From contig NZ_VFPP01000001.1 in NCBI RefSeq assembly GCF_006716745.1, positions 1,674,001-1,738,000 of the forward strand: a DNA stretch of 64,000 bases. Reading direction: 5' to 3'. This document shows positions 55,415 to 62,990 of this stretch, piece by piece (position 1 is the stretch's first letter; every line of letters starts with the position of its first letter). This stretch comes from Saccharothrix saharensis (GTDB lineage Bacteria > Actinomycetota > Actinomycetes > Mycobacteriales > Pseudonocardiaceae). The notes under the pieces were generated by a model. It saw only the letters and a program-made list of their open reading frames with translations, ran no database searches and had not been told where the DNA came from. The translations under genes were made by a program, and so were the position numbers.

Positions 55415-56362
55415 TCAGTCGCGGGAGGTGGCGCACTGGGCGGTGCCGGGGCAGTTGCGCACCATGCGCACCTCCGGCGGCTGGGTGATCGTGGCCGGTG
55501 GCCGGGTGGCGCCGCCGGGCCACCGGATCGAGACCGCCATGGAGGAGGCGTTGTTCGAGTACGACTTCTCCGTGAGGGTGCGGTCGCCGTTGACGACGTT
55601 CACCACGTCGTAGACGCCCGACGGCACCGCGGTGATGTCGAGCCACTGGAAGTCGACCGTGTGCAGGTAGTCGTCGCCGTACCCGACCGAGATGCCCTGC
55701 ATCGCGGTCAACGCCTCAGGCGCGTGGTGGCCGCACCGGTTCTCCCGCAGGAACGCCGCCAGCCGCCCCTCCGGGCTCAGCCCGTCGGCCGGGCGGTGGG
55801 GCAGGCGGTCGGCCGTCGGGTAGCGGTCGCCCAGGCAGAAGCCGTTCTTGCGGTCCACCACCACCGTCTCACCGGACCGCGAGCGCAGCTGGAAGTGCTC
55901 GAAGCCCAGCAGGTGCCAGTGCTGGTGCGCCGCCGCCGGCTCGTAGTACAGGGTGGTCGGGATGGCCTGCTGCGCCTGCTCGAAGGTCATCGGCACCGAA
56001 CCGTCCACGGCCGACTGGAACGCCTGCCGCGCGGTCATCCGCGCCTGACCGGTGTCCCGCCGGCTGCCGTGGATCAGCAGCGGGCCGTCGCCGACGTTGT
56101 CCGCCGACGTGGTGAACCGCAGCCGGACCGCCCCGATCGGGCCCGTCGCCACGCACTCGCCGTTGGGTGCCGCCGCGTCGGCGACCGGGCACACGTCCCA
56201 GTCGACGCACCCCGCCGGGTCGCCGGCGAAACCGCCCGCGCAGCCCACCGGCGCCTGCCTCAGGTCGGGCAGCAGGACCAGCCCGACCGCCTGCGCGTGC
56301 GACGGCCCCACCAGCGCCGCCACGAGCACCCCCGTGGCGACCAGGGCCACGTGTCTTCGCAT
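55415..56362 (-). CDS. Secreted lysyl oxidase family copper enzyme
   Basis: 315 residues. A signal peptide (LVATGVLVAALVGPSHAQA) precedes a lysyl oxidase domain with the copper-binding His cluster HQHWHLLGFEHF and a set of Cys residues that would form disulfides. The C-terminal half has YGDDYLHTVDFQWLDIT and YDVVNVVNGDRTL. Bacterial and archaeal family members oxidise peptidyl-lysine or amines extracellularly; the physiological target is unknown. GGAG lies 6 bases before the ATG. It is monocistronic, between a kinase and the polysaccharide locus. Confidence 0.9.
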   Translation of the reverse strand: MRRHVALVATGVLVAALVGPSHAQAVGLVLLPDLRQAPVGCAGGFAGDPAGCVDWDVCPVADAAAPNGECVATGPIGAVRLRFTTSADNVGDGPLLIHGSRRDTGQARMTARQAFQSAVDGSVPMTFEQAQQAIPTTLYYEPAAAHQHWHLLGFEHFQLRSRSGETVVVDRKNGFCLGDRYPTADRLPHRPADGLSPEGRLAAFLRENRCGHHAPEALTAMQGISVGYGDDYLHTVDFQWLDITAVPSGVYDVVNVVNGDRTLTEKSYSNNASSMAVSIRWPGGATRPPATITQPPEVRMVRNCPGTAQCATSRD

Positions 56363-56538
56363 CGCCTACTCCGTCCTATCGGGATTGATCCACTCACCAA
56401 CCTACTGAGCCACACCGACGCTTCGAGACCGACGACGGCCAAGTTCACTCGATCGACTGAGGCACAAGGGAAATCTCCCCACGGGACTCTAACCTTCTCC
56501 GCGATCGCGCCCCGGGCGCGCGTCGTCCGCGACTGGAG

Positions 56539-57750
56539 GTGGGTCCGATAGACCAGGCAATCCCCGGCACCGTCACGATGGTGTGCGGCACCAGGCCGGA
56601 GCTGATCAAGCTCGCGCCGCTGATCCGGGTGCTGGGCGCCGACGCCACCGTCGTCTACACCGGACAGCACTACGACACCGCGATGTACCACCGGATCCGG
56701 CAGGACATCGGCCGGCCGGGCCGGTTCCACGAACTCGCCGTGGGCGGCGGCCGGCGCGGCGGCCAGCTCGGCGCGGCCATCACCGCCGTGGACGAGGTGC
56801 TGGCCCGGCACCCCGCGCAGGCCGTCATCGTGCAGGGCGACACGACGTCCGCGCTCGCGGGCGCGTTGGCCGCCAACGCCAACGACGTGCCGCTGGTGCA
56901 CGTGGAAGCGGGCCTGCGCAGCTTCGACCGGGCCATGCCCGAGGAGCACAACCGGGTGGCCATCGACCACCTCGCCGACCTGTGCTGCGCGCCGACCCCG
57001 CTCAACCGCACCAACCTGCTGGCCGAGAGCGTGCCCGAGGAGCGCATCGCGATCACCGGCAACACGGTGGTCGAGGCGCTGGTCACCGCGCTGCCCGGCC
57101 GGGACGAGGAAGCCGTCGTGCTGGCCGCGCACGAGCTGCGGCGCGACGGCTACGTGCTGGCCACCGTGCACCGGCCGGAGAACGTGGACGACCCGGTCAC
57201 CCTGGAGACGGTCCTGCGCGAGCTGAACCGCCTGCCGCTGCCCGTGGTGCTGCCGCTGCACCCGCGCACGGCCAAGCGGGTCGAGGCGTTCGGCCTGACC
57301 GCCCTGCTGGGCCGGTTGCGGGTGGTCGAGCCGCAGGCGTACCCGGCTTTCCTCGCGCTGGCCCGCTGCGCCGCCGTGGTGGTGTCGGACTCCGGCGGCA
57401 TCCAGGAGGAGGTCAGCGTGCTCAAGCGGCCGGTCGTCGTGGTGCGCCGCAGCACCGAACGCCCCGAGATCGAGGGCACGTTCGGCACGCTGGTGCCGCC
57501 GGGGCCGCGGGTGTGCGCGGAGGTGCTGCGGTGGCTGGACGACGTGCCGGGCCACCGGGAACGCCTGGAGCACATCCCGTCGCCGTACGGCACCGGCTCG
57601 CCGTCCGCGCGGATCGCCGCCGCGCTGCGGCAGCTCGTCCGGGGCGAGCCGGTGCACGCCCGGCAGCTCAGCCCGGAACGGGTTGTGGTGCCTGCGCCAG
57701 CGTCGCGACGACCCGCCGCGCCAGTCCCACACTCGAGTTCCAGCTCGTGA
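56539..57750 (+). CDS. wecB: UDP-N-acetylglucosamine 2-epimerase (non-hydrolysing)
   Basis: About 390-403 residues of the WecB/MnaA family, which makes UDP-ManNAc for surface polysaccharide. Active-site landmarks are VCGTRPELIKLAPL, VQGDTTSALAGAL, HVEAGLRSFDRAMPEEHNR, TVHRPENVDD and VVSDSGGIQEE. The start is uncertain: GTG 56539 overlaps the only GGAGG (56535-56539), the position with ideal spacing is an ATA (56548), and ATG 56578 lacks a site. The 3' end overlaps the convergent FAD gene by 83 bases. It begins the exopolysaccharide locus. Confidence 0.92.
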   Translation: MGPIDQAIPGTVTMVCGTRPELIKLAPLIRVLGADATVVYTGQHYDTAMYHRIRQDIGRPGRFHELAVGGGRRGGQLGAAITAVDEVLARHPAQAVIVQGDTTSALAGALAANANDVPLVHVEAGLRSFDRAMPEEHNRVAIDHLADLCCAPTPLNRTNLLAESVPEERIAITGNTVVEALVTALPGRDEEAVVLAAHELRRDGYVLATVHRPENVDDPVTLETVLRELNRLPLPVVLPLHPRTAKRVEAFGLTALLGRLRVVEPQAYPAFLALARCAAVVVSDSGGIQEEVSVLKRPVVVVRRSTERPEIEGTFGTLVPPGPRVCAEVLRWLDDVPGHRERLEHIPSPYGTGSPSARIAAALRQLVRGEPVHARQLSPERVVVPAPASRRPAAPVPHSSSSS

Positions 57751-58978
57751 CGTCCGGGTAGACGTGCGCGGTGGTCGCCAGCAGCAGCGGGGTGCCGGCG
57801 ACCACCACGGGCGGCCGGCGCGACGAGTACCCGAGCGGGTACACCGGTTCCACGAACGGTGCCTTGAACACCCGCACGTCGTCCACGTCCTCGTGGCGCA
57901 GACCGGGGTGCAGCGCCAGCAGCTGCGCGGTCCACCGCGCCGCGACCGCCGCGTCGTCCTCCTGGAACAGCGCGGACTCCCGGTCGGTGTAGCGCATCGC
58001 GTAGACCAGGTGCCGCCCGTCGTACGGGTCGACGCCCGCCAGCGGCGTCATCTGGATCAGCCCGTCGAACTCCGTGCCGGACCGCACCACCGGCGTCCAG
58101 TAGTGCCCCGACAGCGGCCGGCGCAGGAAGAACAGCGCGTTCACCACGCCCTGGTACGGCAGCCGCACGTCGGGCAGCCGCGCGGCCAGGTCGTCGTCGG
58201 CGACCTGGCGCAGCGACGGCAGCGGCAGCGTCGACACCACGCGGTCCGCCGTCACGACCTCGTCACCGTCCAGGGTGATCCGCGCGCGCCCGCCGGTCAC
58301 GCCGATCCGCCGCACCGGCGCGTCCAGGCGCACCACGCCGCCACCGGCCTCGATCGACGCCCTCAGCGCGTCGATCACGGCCCGGTAGCCGCCGTCGGGG
58401 TAGCCGCGCACCGACACCGCGCCCTCGCGGCCCAGGCGCTGCCACAGGTACAGCGCGGGCACGTCGCCGAACCGGGCGCCGAACTTCGCCCCGAACAGCG
58501 GCGCGAGCAGCAGCTCCCACACCCGGTCGCCGTACAGGCCGCGCAGCCAGTCCTCCGTGCGCGTGCGGTCGAGGTCCTTGCCGCGGCCCAACCGCCGCAG
58601 CAGCACCGAGACGGCGCCGAACCTCAGCCGGTCGAGAACACCCAACGGGGTGAACTTGAGCAGGTCCAGCGCCGTGTTGAACGGGAACGCCCGGCCGTCC
58701 ACCACCATGCCCATCCGGGTCGGCCGCCACGCGATCGCGTCACGCAGCCCGAGGTCGCCGAGCAGGTCGAGCAGGTGGTCGTCGGTCGGCATCACGCAGT
58801 GGTAGAACCGCTCCACCCAGCGGTCGCGCCAGGCGAAGAACGTGCCGAGCCCGCCGAGCTGGTCGCTGCCCTCCAGCAGCGTCACCCCGGTGCCGGCGCG
58901 CACCAGCTCGTGCGCGGTGGCCAGGCCGCAGATGCCGCCGCCGACCACGACCACGTGCCCGTGGTCCGCCCGCCGCAT
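57668..58978 (-). CDS. FAD-dependent oxidoreductase of the amine oxidase/UDP-galactopyranose mutase-like superfamily
   Basis: 436 residues. The FAD Rossmann motif is VVVVGGGICGLATAHELVRA, followed by TLLEGSDQLGGLGTFF and a C-terminal FAD segment (AHVYPDVTSWNSSVGLARRV). Similar proteins (NAD(P)/FAD-dependent oxidoreductases with the RFYHCVMPTDDHLL motif) are frequent in polysaccharide or O-antigen clusters, where their reaction is not established. Its ATG overlaps the stop of the GT2 gene (TGATG), so the pair is coupled. It is convergent with wecB. Confidence 0.85.
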   Translation of the reverse strand: MRRADHGHVVVVGGGICGLATAHELVRAGTGVTLLEGSDQLGGLGTFFAWRDRWVERFYHCVMPTDDHLLDLLGDLGLRDAIAWRPTRMGMVVDGRAFPFNTALDLLKFTPLGVLDRLRFGAVSVLLRRLGRGKDLDRTRTEDWLRGLYGDRVWELLLAPLFGAKFGARFGDVPALYLWQRLGREGAVSVRGYPDGGYRAVIDALRASIEAGGGVVRLDAPVRRIGVTGGRARITLDGDEVVTADRVVSTLPLPSLRQVADDDLAARLPDVRLPYQGVVNALFFLRRPLSGHYWTPVVRSGTEFDGLIQMTPLAGVDPYDGRHLVYAMRYTDRESALFQEDDAAVAARWTAQLLALHPGLRHEDVDDVRVFKAPFVEPVYPLGYSSRRPPVVVAGTPLLLATTAHVYPDVTSWNSSVGLARRVVATLAQAPQPVPG

Positions 58979-59784
58979 CACAGCGCCCGGTACGGCGCGG
59001 GCGTGAGCCGGTCGCGGACCAGCAGCTTCACGTACTGCCACACCGTGCGGGCGATCCGGATCTTGCTCGGGCCGCGCTTGCGGTCGTAGCGCAGGGCCAG
59101 CGGCACCTCGGTGACGACCGGCCGGCAGTGCCGCAGCTTGAGCAGCAGCTCGACCATGCACGCGAAACCGCGCTCCTCGATCAGCCGCTCGCCCCAGTGC
59201 CCCTCGGCGCGGGCCAGCAGGCCGACCCGGTAGGCGCGGAAGCCGCTGGTGAAGTCGCGGACGCCGTCGACCCGCAGCACGCGGCGGAACAGCACGGCCG
59301 CGCCGCGCGAGAGCAGCCGGCGCACCGGCGGCGCGGTCGCGTCGTCGCCGCCGTCGACGAACCGGGAGCAGATCACCACGTCCGCGCCCGCCGCGATCTC
59401 GTCCTCCAGCCGCCGGATCAGCGCCGGGTCGTGGGTGTCGTCGGCGTCCATCACGACGACGACGTCCTCGTCGCCCGCCTCGGCCAGCACGGCGCGCAGC
59501 CCCGACCGGACGGCCTGGCCGAGGCCGAGGTTGACCGGGTGGCTGACCAGCCGCACGTCCAGCTCGGGCCAGCCGTCGGCGACGACGTCGGCGGTGCCGT
59601 CCGACGAGCCGTCGTCCACGACCCAGGCGGTGAGCTCGCGGGTGCGGCCGACCTCCGCGAGCCGGGTGAGCAGCGGCGGCAGCGAGGCGGCCTCGTTGTA
59701 GGCGGGCAGCACGACGTGGGCACGGGCGTGGGTGCGCGGTTCGCCGGAGAGGGCCGGTCCGCCCTGTTCCGACGCGGTGCGCAC
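58978..59784 (-). CDS. Glycosyltransferase family 2 (polyprenol-phosphate sugar transferase-like)
   Basis: 268 residues from the GTG at 59784, which has GAAGG upstream; in-frame starts at 59805 (TTG) and 59820 (GTG) are alternatives. GT-A motifs are HVVLPAYNEAASLPPLL, WVVDDGSSDGTAD and the DxD in VVMDADDTHDP. The C-terminal RDFTSGFRAYRVGLL block is shared with dolichyl/polyprenyl-phosphate glycosyltransferases (DPM1/ArnC-like). No C-terminal transmembrane helices are present. It is co-transcribed with the FAD oxidoreductase and divergent from the priming sugar transferase. Confidence 0.9.
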   Translation of the reverse strand: MRTASEQGGPALSGEPRTHARAHVVLPAYNEAASLPPLLTRLAEVGRTRELTAWVVDDGSSDGTADVVADGWPELDVRLVSHPVNLGLGQAVRSGLRAVLAEAGDEDVVVVMDADDTHDPALIRRLEDEIAAGADVVICSRFVDGGDDATAPPVRRLLSRGAAVLFRRVLRVDGVRDFTSGFRAYRVGLLARAEGHWGERLIEERGFACMVELLLKLRHCRPVVTEVPLALRYDRKRGPSKIRIARTVWQYVKLLVRDRLTPAPYRAL

Positions 59785-60022
59785 GTCGCCTTCATCGACG
59801 CTCAATGGGCCCCATTTCACTGGATGGCGGATGACGGTCCAGAATTATTCGCCTCCGGACCGCGCCGGGATTGGACCACCCCGCCGGTATCGGTGTCGCA
59901 CGTCTGGATGAATTACCGCCGGACTCGGAAGCGGAAGCCGCCAGGAAGGGGAATAGTGATCACCGAAAGAGTGAATAAGCGCCACTGAACTACGTTTGAT
60001 GCACACCGAGTGAGCAGAGCTT

Positions 60023-60046
60023 CCCGTTCGGATGGTCTCGAACGGG
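60023..60046. promoter_or_regulatory. Inverted repeat in the divergent promoter region of the polysaccharide locus
   Basis: CCCGTTCG (60023-60030) and CGAACGGG (60039-60046) form a perfect 8-bp dyad with an 8-base spacer, in an A/T-richer 300-base stretch (59785-60090) between the GT2 and sugar transferase genes. It may be an operator or a leader hairpin. Confidence 0.4.
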
Positions 60047-60090
60047 TGACCAAATAATCGGGTTCATGGTGGGAAGGACGTCGGCCGGAT

Positions 60091-61554
60091 GTGGTGTGGC
60101 GTGGACGGGACGCGTTCGGTCCCGGGCAAGGGCGGTCCGAGGTGAACGGGGTCGGCTCGGCGACCACCCCGACCCTGGCGTCGCGACGGCGGCACCCGAG
60201 GCCGCGCGAGGCGTCGGGCGCGGACCTGCTCAGCCGGGTGAACGCGGTGGCGGTGCTGCTGGTCGCGGTGGACGTGACGGCGGTGGCCGCGGTGGCGGTG
60301 CGGTACGCGCCGGGCGCGCGGTGGACGGCGGTGCTGGTGGCCGCGCTGCTGGGCGTGCGCGCCGCGTGCCGGCTGTACCGGCGGCGGCTGTGGCTGTCCT
60401 GGTTCCACGACCTGCCGCGCTCGGTCGGCGCGACGGCCGTCGCGTTCGCCCTGGTCACGCTGGTCGGGCTGGTCGGCGGCGGGCCGCCGGGCGGCGCGGC
60501 GGCGCAGTGGGCGGTGCTGGCGTTCGCCGCGCTCAGCGAACCGGCGCGGCTGGTCGTGTTCGCGTTCGGCCGCTGGTGCCGGCGCCGGTTCCACCGCTGC
60601 GACCGCACGATCGTGGTCGGCGCGGGCAAGGTGGGGATCGACCTGGTCGGCGCGATGCAGGCGCACCCGGAGTTCGGCCTGCGCCCGGTCGGGTTCGTCG
60701 ACCCCGAGCCGGCCGTGGACCGCGCCGCGCTGCCGGTCGAGCTGATGGACGAGGACCTGGCCGACGCGATCACCCGGTTGGGGGTCGGCACGGTCGTGCT
60801 GGCGTTCTCCCACGCCCGCGAGTCGTCGGTGGTCGACTCGGCCATCACCGCCCACCGGCTCGGCTGCACCACCCTGGTCGTGCCCCGGATGTTCGAGCTC
60901 TACCAGGACGGGCCGGACATCGAACGGCTGCGCAGCTACCCCCTGATGAGGCTGGGCACCGCGCCGACCAGCCGGCCGAGCTGGTGGGTCAAGCGCGCGA
61001 TGGACGTGCTGCTGGCCGCCGTGGCGCTGGTCGTGCTCGCGCCGGTCATCGCGCTGTGCGCGCTGGCCGTGCTGCTGGAGAGCGGCCGACCGGTGATCTT
61101 CCGCCAGGTCCGGGTCGGCATGGACGATCAGCCGTTCGTGCTCTACAAGCTGCGCAGCGTGAGAATGAACGGTGAAGACGATTCCCAGGTCACCTGGTCG
61201 GTGGTCGGGGATCGCCGGGTCGGGCCAGTCGGGCGATTCCTGCGGCGCACTTCGCTGGACGAACTGCCCCAGTTGTGGAACATCCTCCGGGGTGACATGT
61301 CCATCGTCGGGCCGCGCCCGGAACGACCGGGTTTCGTCCGCGAATTCTCCGCGATCCACGAGCTATACTGGGCCCGGCACCGCGTTCCCACGGGGCTGAC
61401 CGGACTGGCGCAGGTGCACGGCCTGCGGGGTGACACCTCGATTGTCGACAGGTCGCGGTACGACAACTACTACATAGCCAACTGGTCGTTGTGGCTGGAC
61501 GTGAAAATCCTGTTGCAGACGGTGGGTGAACTGGTGTGCCGAAGGAATCGCTGA
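60091..61554 (+). CDS. Exopolysaccharide polyprenyl glycosylphosphotransferase (priming sugar transferase)
   Basis: About 470-487 residues. Four N-terminal transmembrane helices and a Rossmann-like CoA-binding-type domain (IVVGAGKVGIDLVG) precede the bacterial sugar transferase domain: KRAMDVLLAAVALVVLAPVI, RQVRVGMDDQPFVLYKLRS, RTSLDELPQLWNILRGDMS, IVGPRPERP and VPTGLTGLAQVHGLRG. It transfers a sugar-1-phosphate to undecaprenyl phosphate to start repeat-unit assembly. The start is uncertain: GTG 60091 has AAGGA 12 bases upstream and GTG 60142 has no good site. The 3' end overlaps the next gene by 19 bases. Confidence 0.9.
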   Translation: MVWRGRDAFGPGQGRSEVNGVGSATTPTLASRRRHPRPREASGADLLSRVNAVAVLLVAVDVTAVAAVAVRYAPGARWTAVLVAALLGVRAACRLYRRRLWLSWFHDLPRSVGATAVAFALVTLVGLVGGGPPGGAAAQWAVLAFAALSEPARLVVFAFGRWCRRRFHRCDRTIVVGAGKVGIDLVGAMQAHPEFGLRPVGFVDPEPAVDRAALPVELMDEDLADAITRLGVGTVVLAFSHARESSVVDSAITAHRLGCTTLVVPRMFELYQDGPDIERLRSYPLMRLGTAPTSRPSWWVKRAMDVLLAAVALVVLAPVIALCALAVLLESGRPVIFRQVRVGMDDQPFVLYKLRSVRMNGEDDSQVTWSVVGDRRVGPVGRFLRRTSLDELPQLWNILRGDMSIVGPRPERPGFVREFSAIHELYWARHRVPTGLTGLAQVHGLRGDTSIVDRSRYDNYYIANWSLWLDVKILLQTVGELVCRRNR

Positions 61555-62990
61555 ACCGACGACCCCGTCGCGTGCTCGGGCTGGTGTGCGCCGCCGCGCT
61601 CCTGCTGTCGAGCGCGGCGTGCACGGCGGGCGCCGCCGCGGGCCGACCGACCCCGCCGGGCGACCCCCTCGGCCCGGTGCCGAAGCCGCTCGCGCCGTGC
61701 GGCTGGTGGTACGGCATCGGCGAGCCGCCCACGCCCCGGGACATGGCGTTCGCCGCGGAGCACTACAGCCTGGTGGTGCTCAACGCGACCGAGACGGCCG
61801 CCCTGCACCGGCTCAAGCAGCTCAACCCCAAGATCAAGGTGCTGGTCTACAAGGACTTCTCCAGCGCGCGCAACTACCCCGGCGCGGTCGAGGGCGAGGC
61901 GGACGCGCCGCTGCTGCCCACCGGCATCGGCTACTTCAAGGCGCACCGGGAGAACCCGCACTGGTTCGCGGTGGACACCAAGGACAACCGGATCGAGTGG
62001 GTCGTCTACCCGAAGCACTGGCAGATGACGGTGTGGGACCCGACCTACCAGAAGGCGTGGAGCGAGGCGGTCACCGCCGAGGTCGTGGCGCAGGGCTGGG
62101 ACGGCGTGTTCGCCGACAACGACTTCAGCTCCCTGAGGTACTACTCGTCCGCGGTGCTCAAGGGCACGGCGGACGCGGCCGAGTCCGACCGGGTGATCCG
62201 CGAGGGCATGGACACGTTCCTCACCACGGCCGGTGACGCGCTGCACAAGGCCGGGAAGATGCTGATCCCGAACGTGTCCGAATCCCACCTGACCGCGGGA
62301 CGGTGGACGGCGCACTCGCGCTACGACGGCGCGATGGAGGAGAACTTCGGCCTGCGCGACACCGGCACGGGTGAACTGCTCACGTTCAAGGGCAACGAGT
62401 GGAAGGAGCTGCGGTCCCAGGCCGCGCTCGGCGAGACGTGGCTGCTGCTGATCACCCACACCAAGGGTGCGCGGGAGGAACGCGTCGGGTACGCCACGGC
62501 GGCGCTGCTGGCGAGCCCGCACACCTGCTGGTCCGGCGCGACCACGAGGGACTACCGCGACCCGGACTGGTCGAAGTACCAGGACGCGGAGCTGGGCGAG
62601 GCGACGGAGACCGCGAACCGGCTGCCGTCGGGCGTGTGGGACCGCCGGTTCACCGGCGGGTACGTGGCGGTGAACCCGACCGGGAAGTCCGCGCGGGTCA
62701 CGCCACCGCCCGGGTTGGTCAACGTCGACGGCGGTGCCGCCGCGCCGACCACGATCGAGCTGGCCTCCGGTGACGCCGTGATCCTCGTGAACCCCGCGGG
62801 ACCCACGCCGACCGCGACCACTCCGGCGACCACCACGACCACCACGACCACCACGACGCAGCCGGGCACCACGACCACGACGACCACCACGGACCCGACC
62901 ACCACGACCACCGAGCCGACGACAACGACGACGACGGCCACCACCGAGCCGACCACGACCACTACGTCGTCGCCGAGTCCCACCCCATGA
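61536..62990 (+). CDS. Putative secreted glycoside hydrolase (GHL15-like) with Thr-rich C-terminal tail
   Basis: 484 residues. The signal sequence (LGLVCAAALLLSSAAC) could be a weak lipoprotein signal because Cys follows SAA rather than a standard lipobox. The GHL15-type TIM-barrel domain runs to about residue 380 (YSLVVLNATETAALHRLKQL, LVYKDFSSARNY, WDGVFADNDFSS, YDGAMEENFGL). A beta-type C-terminal domain follows, then a 60-residue Thr/Pro tail rich in TTTTTT, probably cell-wall-spanning or O-glycosylated. It overlaps the sugar transferase by 19 bases, suggesting a polysaccharide-processing role. Its 3' end overlaps the convergent GT4 gene by 29 bases. Confidence 0.8.
   Translation: MPKESLNRRPRRVLGLVCAAALLLSSAACTAGAAAGRPTPPGDPLGPVPKPLAPCGWWYGIGEPPTPRDMAFAAEHYSLVVLNATETAALHRLKQLNPKIKVLVYKDFSSARNYPGAVEGEADAPLLPTGIGYFKAHRENPHWFAVDTKDNRIEWVVYPKHWQMTVWDPTYQKAWSEAVTAEVVAQGWDGVFADNDFSSLRYYSSAVLKGTADAAESDRVIREGMDTFLTTAGDALHKAGKMLIPNVSESHLTAGRWTAHSRYDGAMEENFGLRDTGTGELLTFKGNEWKELRSQAALGETWLLLITHTKGAREERVGYATAALLASPHTCWSGATTRDYRDPDWSKYQDAELGEATETANRLPSGVWDRRFTGGYVAVNPTGKSARVTPPPGLVNVDGGAAAPTTIELASGDAVILVNPAGPTPTATTPATTTTTTTTTTQPGTTTTTTTTDPTTTTTEPTTTTTTATTEPTTTTTSSPSPTP

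Noticed and set aside
60064..61359. Long open frame opposite the sugar transferase
   Set aside because: Arg/His/Ala-rich shadow without recognisable domains; the plus strand has a complete sugar transferase.
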